Virus record (IMG/VR): IMGVR_UViG_3300033156_000439
Span: 1-64,000 of that record
Source: a virus
Length of the DNA: 64,000 nt
Strand: one strand, 5' to 3'
The position numbers were made by a program, and so were the translations under genes. Below the pieces are notes generated by a model, which saw only the letters and a list, made by a program, of their open reading frames with translations, did no database searches and was not told the origin of the DNA. Shown one piece after another: positions 52,101-59,834 of the stretch. Position 1 is the first letter of the stretch. Each line of letters begins with the position of its first letter.

Positions 52101-53640
52101 GAAAGACACAAACACATGGCATTTCGAGTTATACGAAGATGGTGTTGAAAAGGTAAATGAGGATAGAACGAATGTTACAAGTGAGAGTAGCAAGTATCTT
52201 ACGCTTTTTAGGTATGATAACGCTGATGTTGCCTATGCTGATGAGTTCTATGTTCGGAAATACGCCGACCCAGAGCCTTCATTTAATAGTACCCAGGCCG
52301 AGGAAGGACCTGTATTCACTTGTGGAGATACGCTTGCAAATTTGAGTAGAAATTGGTGGGCTGTACATGGAAGTTCTTTCGACATTTTTTCAAGTTCATC
52401 TCTTTCTTCAGCCCGAATAGAGTTTGGTCCAGTATGCTTGGATATTTTAAACGCCTTAGATTCTCCTAATTCCCTTCTTTCGATGATTTCTCGTTCTCAG
52501 GACTCATTGGGATTGATAGATTCGAGTGCTTCTTTAATTATTCTTTTGCTCAATGCAGTTGATTCGATAGATACCAGCGATGGATGTACTCTTTCATTCT
52601 CACTCACATCATCTTGTTTGGATGTGTTACATGCTATTGATAGTGCATCATATCCCCTTGCAAATGTGGTTAGTTGTTTAGATAGTTTAGGAACTCAAGA
52701 CTCCATTTCGTCATTCCTCTCAATGTTATGCCAAAGTAAGGATAATATTGGAGGAGCGGATGGTGAAACGTCTCAACTTTCAGTCGAGCGAGCATTACTC
52801 GATATTCTTGCTTTTCAAGACACGTCCGCCTATCTTGCAGGTATTATTGCCTCCGCTTCTGACATCCTTAACACACAAGGTTTAAATAGTGTTCGTTTAA
52901 TATTTTCTTGTTCAAGTATAGACGTTGTTAAGAATGTAGATGGTGGAGGAGTTAATGTTACATTCCACCTGAGTGGAGACGACATACTCAAAGGAGCAGA
53001 TTATGTCTCCGGTAACCTTCAAGTCCTTCTTGATTCCTTGGCAGTCTTTAAGAACACAGATCAAAGTGCCTCGTCGCTCTTAGGTTTCATTCTAAGATCA
53101 GCCTCTGATGTGCTTGATATGTATGATTTGAATACAACTACACTTCAGATATCCTCTTCCTCGATAGACATCTTTAGGACAGAAGATAATTCTTCCATCA
53201 ACATCACGTTTCACTTAAATAGTGCAGACGTCTTTAAGAATTCCGATTCAACAATTCTCCATTTACAAGCTCTACTTAGTGCATTGGAGACTCTCAAGGC
53301 TAATGACAGTAGCACAGCGTCCGTGTTTGCTGAGATACTAGCTTCAGCGTCCGATTTGCTTGCTACGTCTGATTACAATACAGTTCGTTTAGAGTTCCTC
53401 GGATCTACGATTGATATAGCCGAGTCGATAGATAGCGTTGCTTCTAATATTACACTACATTTGAATAGCTCGGACCTTTTTGGTGGAACGGACAAAGTCA
53501 CAGCTAAGCTTGAAGCTCTTCTCAGTGCTATATCAAAATTCAAAAGTTCAGATGAGTCTCAAACCCATGAGGTTGTATATGGTGTTCCTATAAAAATATT
53601 TAAAGCTCAACATAAAGTCTTGGTGTTTAGAGCAGAATAA
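49183..53640 (+). CDS. 1485-residue adhesin/receptor-binding protein
   Basis: Begins with two DUF2341-like modules (residues about 1-130 and 345-470) that are nearly identical: YxYRKxVTISGSSGAGE...SYWIEDxxQDPITVW. The first is followed by a LamG-like jelly roll. The middle (about 480-900) has BNR/sialidase-type repeats (KSSDGGETWSSSKD), and a further jelly roll follows. The last 400 residues consist of about 15 degenerate repeats of the type (S/A)xDxLxxxD, 24-30 residues each. Carbohydrate binding and host recognition are likely. No ribosome binding site or signal peptide is obvious. Confidence 0.72.
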   Translation: MGWLSGYAYRKKVTISGSSGAGENYQVKLSIGSSSGGDFHLEGHCEDFPNDIRFTDDDGTTLLDYWIEDSSQDPITVWIKVKDSLDNNVDIYIYYGNPSATSGSDGDATFEFFDDFEGTSLDSDKWTTRQGSIGVDGNGNLLLEGTSGTRGIIDGNTSFSIGSALRVKAKCSQTDARFNHFCSMRKSGDWNYRGADTYVGSSNEDIYFLTANEGNTSSTNWTPNTPTDWHIYESTWRSGESKVFQDDNLKATLTSNIPTVDQVVVFYEGNVVNGNIHVDWVFVRKYVSPEPSFSSVGSEEKGYFTCSDMVSLLDESFGGGPITRSCTDILDSISSSSCFKFATWLPGFAYRKRLTISGSSGAGEGYQIKLKIGSSSGGDFHLNGHCDNFPNDIRFTKDDGLSPLSYWIEDPTQDPITVWVKIEDDLSNDVDVYCYYGSSLADSLSNGDATFEFFDDFSETSVVNYFASNGMYRPFMSASATYHNGKTFIVWQGTNGDPYAIEYNHTSHTFSSQYKVGDSPLVNDGHGGPALLRDGSGYLHVFYGSRGGGCSGENCYVQYAKSTNPDDITSWVDKGHIGPSRCTYPRPVLVGSDIYLFLFNNRYDKCVMLYIKSSDGGETWSSSKDIIDFGESYSIYYRNVELEGDSKIHIVWRIYDHNAGKRLHVYHAYLNLSDLHMYSMDGTDLGEVINKSEADEHCKVFDSGDNQTQMMKVHLDSDGTPYIIFSHDDNGWKFKFTKWNGSSWDSPITITTTDYFMNNLDFIVHSSSNIELYLTASGSSSGLGGDIEKWSWDGSSWTKIETILSEDDTDFPPNDPYIVQNFNPELKVVFSENKYDYSTPLKVFAYGDSGFVQSVEYNIDWDGKWQSEKQSYYDIIEENSNPVLRLKSVGSGWSDAIYSKSSFSDLKGFRYKVKFTTTDPCLYTGLAKDVPLSEWIFLFDCDNGLRYLSTSGSSTTIWNSVVANKWYEVIAIKKDTNTWHFELYEDGVEKVNEDRTNVTSESSKYLTLFRYDNADVAYADEFYVRKYADPEPSFNSTQAEEGPVFTCGDTLANLSRNWWAVHGSSFDIFSSSSLSSARIEFGPVCLDILNALDSPNSLLSMISRSQDSLGLIDSSASLIILLLNAVDSIDTSDGCTLSFSLTSSCLDVLHAIDSASYPLANVVSCLDSLGTQDSISSFLSMLCQSKDNIGGADGETSQLSVERALLDILAFQDTSAYLAGIIASASDILNTQGLNSVRLIFSCSSIDVVKNVDGGGVNVTFHLSGDDILKGADYVSGNLQVLLDSLAVFKNTDQSASSLLGFILRSASDVLDMYDLNTTTLQISSSSIDIFRTEDNSSINITFHLNSADVFKNSDSTILHLQALLSALETLKANDSSTASVFAEILASASDLLATSDYNTVRLEFLGSTIDIAESIDSVASNITLHLNSSDLFGGTDKVTAKLEALLSAISKFKSSDESQTHEVVYGVPIKIFKAQHKVLVFRAE

Positions 53641-53669
53641 TTCTAATCTCAAAGATAGGGTGAAAAAAT

Positions 53670-54179
53670 ATGAGTGGGAAGATAGGTATTGGTGGTGTAT
53701 TCGAGATTGAATGCTATGACAAGGATGGTGAGTTGAAGTGGAAAGATGATGCTCACAACATGTGGGTTCAGGAAGGCAGAGACTACATACTGAATGTGAT
53801 ATTCAAGAATGGTACTCGAAATGATCCTCTTTACGTTGGTCTCTTTGAGCAGGATACTCCTTCGGATAACTGGACAATGTCTAACAATGGAACAACATGG
53901 CATGAGAATGAGAGCTATTCTGAGTCAACCCGACAGGAGTTTGTAGATGGTAGCATAAGTGGTACCACGACTCGACAGCTCGATAACGATGCCAGCAAAG
54001 CTACGTTTAGCATAACCGCAAGTGCAACTCTTAAGGGCGCATTCTTGACAACAGATAACACGAAGGGTGGAACGTCTGGTACGTTACTATGTGCAGCTAC
54101 TTTCGATGAGGGTGACAGAAACGTAACAAACGGTGACACGGTGCAGGTTAAGTATACGGTTGGTTGTCAGGACGCTTAA
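53670..54179 (+). CDS. virion structural protein, possibly fibre-associated
   Basis: A 169-residue beta-rich protein with many Thr, Asn and Gly residues (SGTTTRQLDNDASKATFSI), typical of small phage decoration or tail-tip proteins. Starts after GGTGAAAA. Located directly after the adhesin. Family not identified. Confidence 0.5.
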   Translation: MSGKIGIGGVFEIECYDKDGELKWKDDAHNMWVQEGRDYILNVIFKNGTRNDPLYVGLFEQDTPSDNWTMSNNGTTWHENESYSESTRQEFVDGSISGTTTRQLDNDASKATFSITASATLKGAFLTTDNTKGGTSGTLLCAATFDEGDRNVTNGDTVQVKYTVGCQDA

Positions 54180-54184
54180 GCGAG

Positions 54185-54496
54185 ATGGTCTTAATACCAG
54201 ATCGCTGTTATAAACAACCGAGCGAGAAAGAGTACCTTCAGATAGATTTCTCTTCTCGACTTGGAGACAATGAAAGAATTTCAGCCATTAATGAATGTAA
54301 GTGTTATGACGAGGAGGGCAACGATGTGACAAGCGATATAATAGAAGATCCTGTTAAAGATGAAACGTCAGTGAAGTTTTGGTTTAAAGGAGGAGAATCT
54401 GGTAAACGTTACAATTTAACAGTAAAGATCCAAACGACAGAAGCCGCAACACTCGAGGAAGATTTAATATTAATAGTAGAGGAGGTAGGGTACTAA
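54185..54496 (+). CDS. hypothetical small structural protein
   Basis: A 103-residue beta-rich protein from ATG at 54185, five bases after the previous stop. Segments WFKGGESGKRYNLTVKIQT look like an Ig-like or fibre domain (phage tail accessory). It shares no family I recognise. Confidence 0.5.
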   Translation: MVLIPDRCYKQPSEKEYLQIDFSSRLGDNERISAINECKCYDEEGNDVTSDIIEDPVKDETSVKFWFKGGESGKRYNLTVKIQTTEAATLEEDLILIVEEVGY

Positions 54497-54497
54497 A

Positions 54498-54722
54498 ATG
54501 AGCATAAAGATTGGAGAGTTTCTATCAACCTATACAGAAATTCACTCATTTGTCATGGGAATATACGCAGGACTTACAGAATGGCGTGGTATAGATTCAA
54601 ATGTCCTAAATAATCCCGACGTTAAGGAAGAACCCCATTACTGCTACGGTGGTTACGTCTTAGGCACTTTACTTAGATGGGCTATAATTCTTACCGTGGG
54701 CTATAAGTTCTTCTTAGGCTGA
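54498..54722 (+). CDS. small protein with one C-terminal hydrophobic helix
   Basis: A 74-residue protein ending in a hydrophobic stretch (TLLRWAIILTVGYKFFLG) near its C terminus. It follows the previous gene with one base between stop and start. Could be a holin-like or membrane-anchored factor. Followed by a pyrimidine-rich terminator-like element. Confidence 0.5.
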   Translation: MSIKIGEFLSTYTEIHSFVMGIYAGLTEWRGIDSNVLNNPDVKEEPHYCYGGYVLGTLLRWAIILTVGYKFFLG

Positions 54723-54746
54723 TATTTCTATTGTTCCTTCTTTTAG
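54722..54746 (+). terminator. pyrimidine-rich terminator candidate 1
   Basis: ATATTTCTATT (54722-54732) followed by TTCCTTCTTTT, immediately at the stop of the membrane-protein gene. The same 11-base word follows the capsid protein 2 and tail tube genes. Pyrimidine tracts act as terminators in archaea. Confidence 0.45.
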
Positions 54747-54756
54747 GTGGTGCAAT

Positions 54757-55539
54757 ATGCAATTTTCAATAATAGTTGCGACAAACCGTGGACCTGAACT
54801 CTTAAAATATTTATTTGTCTCTACACACCCTGAGAGTGAGCTCATAGTAGTTGACTCTTACTATAATGAAAAAACAAAAGACTTCCTCTCTCGCCAAGAG
54901 GGATATAGACAGATAGTCTACGCTCCACCTGAACACTCGCCCTTTAGGTGGCATAGGGACTTTTCTCAGTCTCTTAATACAGCACTATGTCTCGCTGAGC
55001 ATGAATATATTGTACGTGCAGACGACTACATAGAATTCAAGGAGGACTTCTTTGACGTTGCTGAGATGGACATCAAGAGTTACCCAGAGAAGACTCTTAT
55101 AATAGGTCAAAAAGCGCAGGAGTATAACAAGGAAGAGAAGTTCATTGACTACATGTCACAAAAAGGAATAGGCGGAGATTTCAGATATGTGAACATTGAG
55201 AATCCAGCATTCACATTCTCTTTTGGAGTAGCGCCTCTTCAGTTATATCTCGACCTTAATGGTTATGATGAGAGGTACGATTCTGGTTGGGGTTTTGAAG
55301 ACAGAGACTTTCTTCATAGAGCACTAAAAGCTGGCTACGTTGCGATGCTCGATAAGCTACTTATGGGATATGGTCATGCTCATAAGCCAGCTTGGGAGAC
55401 AATTTCAATGCCTCATATAATTTATGAGGTAACAAAGACAGAAATAGAGAGTGGCAAAGTTTGGGCTTATAATCCTTATAAACTCAAGGATAGACGGGAG
55501 CAGAAACTGCAGGAGAAAGAGAAATGGATAGTAAGATAA
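54757..55539 (+). CDS. family 2 glycosyltransferase
   Basis: A 260-residue GT-A protein. FSIIVATNRGPELL opens the Rossmann-like fold, VRADDYIEF is the metal-binding DxD, and YDSGWGFEDRDFLHRA the catalytic ED region. Overlaps the radical SAM gene by 16 bases. Part of a three-gene glycan cassette. Confidence 0.85.
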   Translation: MQFSIIVATNRGPELLKYLFVSTHPESELIVVDSYYNEKTKDFLSRQEGYRQIVYAPPEHSPFRWHRDFSQSLNTALCLAEHEYIVRADDYIEFKEDFFDVAEMDIKSYPEKTLIIGQKAQEYNKEEKFIDYMSQKGIGGDFRYVNIENPAFTFSFGVAPLQLYLDLNGYDERYDSGWGFEDRDFLHRALKAGYVAMLDKLLMGYGHAHKPAWETISMPHIIYEVTKTEIESGKVWAYNPYKLKDRREQKLQEKEKWIVR

Positions 55540-56462
55540 GCATGATTCAGATACAGACCACGAGTATTTGTTCCGGGAGGTGTATCATTTGTCCTTACAA
55601 AGACAGTTGGCTACGAAAGGCTCATGACTATATGAGTGATGAAGATTACGTTCACGTCTTAGAAGAGATTAAGTCCTATCTTGGTGATTACAAAGAAAAG
55701 CTTCCACTTTACTTGATGAATGATCCGTTTGCAGACAAGAAAATAATTGAGCGAATGGAGTTAGCTTATCAATATTTCCCTAAATGCAAATTAGAGTTGT
55801 CCACCAATGGTTTGCTTCTTACTGAGAAATTGTCAAAGCGAATAGTAGAAACTGTAATTCACTATAATGGCGGGGGTACATTTGAACTCTGGATTTCTTT
55901 TCACGGAGCAAGTAAGCAAACATGGGAGTTCCTTAATAATTTATCGGGTAAATTTGAAAGAGTCCTCAAGAACATCGTTACGTATCTCAAGATAAACAAT
56001 GGTCAGCTTAGAACAGTTATTAACTCAGCGGGAGGAGCGTCTCGTGATGGTTCTATGTTCTTTTATTCACAAAGTGCTTGGAAGCAATTCTTAAACTCTA
56101 TATTTCAAACTTATAACCTTCCATTGGAGAACGTTCATTTTCGATACTATACCTTTCATAACAGAGCTGGAAATGTGAGACTGTGTAATTGGGATGGAAC
56201 AGAGTATTATCGAGAAATAGGTCCCGAGTATCCTTTTGAGTGTTGGCGTTTTAGAAGTGGTATTCACATTCTTTACAATTTAGACGTGATAGCTTGCTGC
56301 ATGGATTGGAACAGAGAGGCAGTTTTTGGAAATCTCAAAACCCAAACTCTAAAGGAAATATGGGAGGGTGAAAAACGACGCATTTTTGTCGATATGGCGT
56401 CGGGTAGAAAACCTTCTCCTAAAGACTTTATATGCAAACGTTGTATGTCACCGGGTGGGTGA
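55524..56462 (+). CDS. radical SAM protein with SPASM-like C terminus
   Basis: A 312-residue enzyme. CSGRCIICP (residues about 16-24) is the SAM cluster motif CxxxCxxC. After the barrel, CWRFRSG...YNLDVIACCMDW and CKRC close to the end form a SPASM-like auxiliary cluster region. Such enzymes modify peptides or sugars by radical chemistry. Here it stands between two glycosyltransferases, so a role in sugar or peptide maturation of the virion glycan is plausible. Confidence 0.85.
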   Translation: MDSKISMIQIQTTSICSGRCIICPYKDSWLRKAHDYMSDEDYVHVLEEIKSYLGDYKEKLPLYLMNDPFADKKIIERMELAYQYFPKCKLELSTNGLLLTEKLSKRIVETVIHYNGGGTFELWISFHGASKQTWEFLNNLSGKFERVLKNIVTYLKINNGQLRTVINSAGGASRDGSMFFYSQSAWKQFLNSIFQTYNLPLENVHFRYYTFHNRAGNVRLCNWDGTEYYREIGPEYPFECWRFRSGIHILYNLDVIACCMDWNREAVFGNLKTQTLKEIWEGEKRRIFVDMASGRKPSPKDFICKRCMSPGG

Positions 56463-56467
56463 GTAGT

Positions 56468-57370
56468 ATGGATAACGTAACAGCGATTGTGAAAACCTTT
56501 ATGCGTCCTGAAAAATTCGAGTTTTGTTTGAAAAGCTTAGTGTCTGCTGGACTTAAGAAAATCATAGTTTCTTTTGATGGTCCTGAAGATTATCTCGAAA
56601 GACACAGAAGGGTAGTGGGTAAATATCAGAGAAATGTAACCATTCGTTTCTTAGAGCTTCCTTTCAATGTTGGACTCGCAGCCGCAAGAAATAGAATGAT
56701 AGAAAGAGTAAACACTGATTACATTCTTATGATTGATGATGATAATTACGTTCCGCTTCAAGTCTTAGAGATGGTACATGGATTATCACAACTTCCTGAA
56801 GATGTAGGGGGAGTAGCTATGGGATGGCTGCCAGCTTTTAATCCTCTTCCACAGATGGATGCTTGGGACTTCGAGATAGTAAACAGGATACTCTTTAAGA
56901 CATGGCGAAGTGATAAGCAACGTGCAATTATTAATGGCAACGCTTATATGTTTCCTTTTGATTTTATTCCTAATCAAGTTCTCTTCAGACGAAAGCTCTT
57001 TAATGATGTGCAGTGGGATGAACATTATATCATAAGCAGGGAACATGAGGACTTTTATCTGACATGCAAGAAAGAAACAGATTGGAAATTTGGGATATGC
57101 ACATCTATTTACTCCGTACATGACCCAGGTGGAAGCAAAGAGTATATTCGAGAGTATCGTGCTGGAGTGGAGTGTGATAAGTCTGCCGAATATTTCCTCA
57201 AGAAGTGGAACCTGAAAGGTATAGCTCCCCAAAGATATAGTGATGATTATACGTCTTTGTTTTATGATGCTCCTTGGCAAGTAAGACGAAACCTCGATAA
57301 GAATAGATATATAAGATGGAAGTTGGAGACGAATCAGGCTTTACCTGATGACGTCTTCCAAACCCGTTAA
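56468..57370 (+). CDS. family 2 glycosyltransferase
   Basis: A 300-residue GT-A enzyme beginning MDNVTAIVKTFMRPEK. FNVGLAAARNRMIE and MIDDDNYV (DxD) are typical. A late SREHEDFYLTCKK is the acceptor-site ED motif. The ATG at 56468 follows GGGTGAG, inside the tail end of the radical SAM gene; a longer frame to 56432 is not needed. Confidence 0.87.
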   Translation: MDNVTAIVKTFMRPEKFEFCLKSLVSAGLKKIIVSFDGPEDYLERHRRVVGKYQRNVTIRFLELPFNVGLAAARNRMIERVNTDYILMIDDDNYVPLQVLEMVHGLSQLPEDVGGVAMGWLPAFNPLPQMDAWDFEIVNRILFKTWRSDKQRAIINGNAYMFPFDFIPNQVLFRRKLFNDVQWDEHYIISREHEDFYLTCKKETDWKFGICTSIYSVHDPGGSKEYIREYRAGVECDKSAEYFLKKWNLKGIAPQRYSDDYTSLFYDAPWQVRRNLDKNRYIRWKLETNQALPDDVFQTR

Positions 57371-57372
57371 GT

Positions 57373-58284
57373 ATGTTAGATAAGGAAGAAATAAAAAACT
57401 TAACAAAGAAAAGTATGGAGAAGGCTTATCTCCCAGTGCCTTCTCATGGGGGACTCAAGACTGCAAAGTTCACTCTTGAGGACGTCCAAAGATGTTTTAG
57501 GCAGCCCGCTCTTCTTCGAGACCTCGTATATTTGGTTGGAGGAGTAGCGGTTCACGGCAAGGGTAACGATGTGGACTTAGTAATACGTGGAGATGACTTA
57601 TCGGAACCTCAACGTGAAGCTCTTTTGTTCCGTCTTTATCGAGCATTTGGTGATTACTTCAATATACCTTACGATATGACACCTAAGCATTTACACGTAA
57701 CCTTCAACAACTATGGTCCTTTTACAGACCACGTTCTCTTATATCACTTAGCAATTGTTCCTTCTGAAGACCGAAGTGTCCACGAAATGGAAGCCATGAA
57801 GTCCGTATCCTCCAATGGTGAATGGATAGTTTATGGTTATGGTTCGATAGACGCAATTGACCTTGAAGGTGATGAAATAACCATTGATGCTCTCAAAGGC
57901 ATGTGGGAGGAAATGCAAAAGACCCCGAAGAAGTACTGGAATGTCATGAATGAACATGGTGGTGTACAAGTAGGAGAAATCCTCCCAGAGTGGAATGGGC
58001 TCAAAACTCACGTTGACGAAAAAGGGTTCTTTGTAATAGTGAAGCTCCGTAAGGATATAGACGCAGCACGAAGGATATGGGAAGCAATTCATTCTGACAA
58101 TGAAGCAGAACGTATCAAGAGTTTCTCAATTCACATTGAGTATCCTGGAGGTGTGCAAAATTGTACAGAAAAGGTCTGTGACAAAAACAGATGTTGGCGT
58201 AAGATAACCAAGGCAAGATTCCTTGAGTTGAGTTTCACAAGAAATCCTGCTAATCCGTTATGTATTTTTAAACCCGCGTTCTAA
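57373..58284 (+). CDS. nucleotidyltransferase-XkdF-like protease fusion
   Basis: A 303-residue two-domain protein. N-terminal about 1-130: LVGGVAVHGKGNDVDLVIRG fits a minimal nucleotidyltransferase fold with a GG and a DxD motif. C-terminal: VYGYGSIDAIDLEGDEITIDAL, WNVMNEHGGVQVGEIL and SFSIHIEYPGG...LELSFTRNPANP resemble the XkdF/prohead-type protease, with His and Ser in the expected order. It lies at the head of the scaffold and capsid 2 module, where a maturation protease is expected. I have not seen this fusion before. Confidence 0.7.
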   Translation: MLDKEEIKNLTKKSMEKAYLPVPSHGGLKTAKFTLEDVQRCFRQPALLRDLVYLVGGVAVHGKGNDVDLVIRGDDLSEPQREALLFRLYRAFGDYFNIPYDMTPKHLHVTFNNYGPFTDHVLLYHLAIVPSEDRSVHEMEAMKSVSSNGEWIVYGYGSIDAIDLEGDEITIDALKGMWEEMQKTPKKYWNVMNEHGGVQVGEILPEWNGLKTHVDEKGFFVIVKLRKDIDAARRIWEAIHSDNEAERIKSFSIHIEYPGGVQNCTEKVCDKNRCWRKITKARFLELSFTRNPANPLCIFKPAF

Positions 58285-58314
58285 CTCTAACATTTAAAAT
58301 TAAAGGTGAGCGAG

Positions 58315-58560
58315 ATGCAAGAGCTTTATATAGGAGAGAAACCTTATGACAATTATTTAAGGGCACTTGGAGATTCCCAGAGTGTTAGCGTGTTGGCAAG
58401 AGGCAAAAATATCAAGAAGGCAATAGATGTAGCACTCATGGCTCAGAGGCTAAGTCAGTTTGAAATTAGGAATGTGGTTCTTTACGATGAGAAGATGACA
58501 AGTGATGATGGTGAACGTGAATATTATGTTAGTGCAATAAGGATAGACTTAAGTCGTTAA
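58315..58560 (+). CDS. Alba-like DNA/RNA-binding protein
   Basis: An 81-residue protein matching Alba: KPYDNYLRAL at the start, VLARGKNIKKAIDVALMAQRL, then a beta hairpin (NVVLYDEKM...REYYVSAIRIDLS). Alba coats nucleic acids in archaea; the viral copy may help genome condensation or packaging. Start at ATG 58315 follows the GGTGAG site; GTG at 58306 is also in frame. Confidence 0.8.
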   Translation: MQELYIGEKPYDNYLRALGDSQSVSVLARGKNIKKAIDVALMAQRLSQFEIRNVVLYDEKMTSDDGEREYYVSAIRIDLSR

Positions 58561-58589
58561 TTATATTATAGAATATAGAGGAATTGAAA

Positions 58590-59219
58590 ATGGCAACTCA
58601 AGAAGAGGAGTTTGAGGAATTCTTTAAAGAATTGGAAGAGTCGATGAAAGAGGATGCAGAGAACGAGGAAGAGAAGTCAGAGGAGGAACCGACTGAGGGT
58701 GAGAGTGAGGGTGAAAAAGCTCTTACAAAGGCAGATGTGATTAAGATAGTCAGGGACGAAATAAAGACATTTTGGAAAGGTGTCTTAAAGGGCAAATACC
58801 CACTTCCAGCAAAGTATCCCTACGCCAAGTATCCATACGCAAAGTATCCCTACGCCAAGTATCCTGCTCCAGCTTCAAAGAAGAGCTTAGACGAAGGAGA
58901 CTTCGTACCAATGTATCCCGCGTTTGTGGTAGTTCCACAGATGCAGATGCAGACAGATAGTACAAAGAGTAAGGATGTGAAAATTGATTCGACTGAGCAG
59001 AAGAATGCACAGACAGACAGCACAAAGGATGATGGAAAGGATGACATAATCGAAGAGCAGAAGTCGCAGATAGAAGAGCTCAAAAAGACAGTAGAGGATC
59101 TTCAGAAGAAACTCGAAGAGATTAGTGCTCAGCCAGCTCCTGAGAAAGAGGAGGATGAGGCCAAACCCGATTACGTCTCAGACGTCCTAATTGATGGTGA
59201 TACAATATCTCGACCTTAA
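58590..59219 (+). CDS. scaffold-like protein with KYPYA repeats
   Basis: A 209-residue, low-complexity protein. The N-terminal 45 residues are acidic. Residues about 70-92 contain tandem K-Y-P-Y-A repeats. A coiled coil (EEQKSQIEELKKTVEDLQKKLEE) precedes the acidic C terminus. Place and composition (acidic, coiled coil, directly before the capsid genes) suggest a scaffolding protein removed by the XkdF-like protease. Confidence 0.55.
   Translation: MATQEEEFEEFFKELEESMKEDAENEEEKSEEEPTEGESEGEKALTKADVIKIVRDEIKTFWKGVLKGKYPLPAKYPYAKYPYAKYPYAKYPAPASKKSLDEGDFVPMYPAFVVVPQMQMQTDSTKSKDVKIDSTEQKNAQTDSTKDDGKDDIIEEQKSQIEELKKTVEDLQKKLEEISAQPAPEKEEDEAKPDYVSDVLIDGDTISRP
58808..58863 (+). repeat. tandem 15-base repeat encoding KYPYA
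   Basis: About four copies of a 15-base unit, AAGTATCCCTACGCC with one- or two-base changes, at 58814-58860. The period of 15 keeps the frame, and gives a Tyr/Pro/Lys-rich segment. Confidence 0.8.
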
Positions 59220-59393
59220 ATATCTCTAAGACAATTCTCAAATTTTACACCATTTGCACATATTTGCGTCTGAGTGCAATTTTACCGTTAAGCATGATAA
59301 ATTATTCATGGACTTACTTTCATTCGCATATAGCGCATATCTGTGCATCTGGTAACATTTCTATTTAAAAGTTTGAAATGAGGTAAATTAAAA
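59220..59393. promoter_or_regulatory. intergenic region with gapped motif, sites E1 and E2
   Basis: Two copies of the gapped motif in opposite orientations. On the plus strand at 59252-59280: ATTTGCACATAT, nine bases, AGTGCAAT. On the minus strand at 59322-59350: AGATGCACAGAT, nine bases, ATGCGAAT. Opposed copies just ahead of the DUF2190/capsid 2 genes suggest a strong, regulated late promoter. No coding frame is seen. Confidence 0.55.
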
Positions 59394-59798
59394 ATGGCTG
59401 AAGTTGAAGATGTGGTTGCTGGTGCACCAGTCATAGTGACATTCTTGGCTGGTGCAGACATTGAGGCAGGACAGGTGGTGGGCTATGATGTGAGTGCTTC
59501 TCCTGATGATATGACCGTCTCTCCTGCATTACAGGATGGGTATGACACGATACCTGTTGGCGTCGCAGTAGATTCAGTGGCGGAGGATGACCCCGTGCCA
59601 GTGGCTATTCCGCCCTCGATAGTGAGGGTAAGAGCATCAAGTAATGTAACTGCTGGTCAGTTGGTACAGCTCAATGAGAGTGACGCAGGTCAGGTTGAAC
59701 CTTACAACTCGGGTGATAACACTTGGGCATTAGGTCAGGCATTAGAAGATATAACTGCAGACTCGACTGGTAGAGTGAGGTTACTCCTCACAAAATAA
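59394..59798 (+). CDS. DUF2190-like capsid decoration protein
   Basis: A 134-residue beta-rich protein resembling DUF2190 phage capsid cement proteins: VTFLAGADIEAGQVVGYD near the start and VRASSNVTAGQLVQLNE later, two repeats of an A-G-Q-x-V element. It precedes capsid protein 2. Acidic, no Cys. Confidence 0.7.
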   Translation: MAEVEDVVAGAPVIVTFLAGADIEAGQVVGYDVSASPDDMTVSPALQDGYDTIPVGVAVDSVAEDDPVPVAIPPSIVRVRASSNVTAGQLVQLNESDAGQVEPYNSGDNTWALGQALEDITADSTGRVRLLLTK

Positions 59799-59834
59799 AT
59801 ACCTCTATATTAAATTAAAAGAAGGTAAAGAAAA

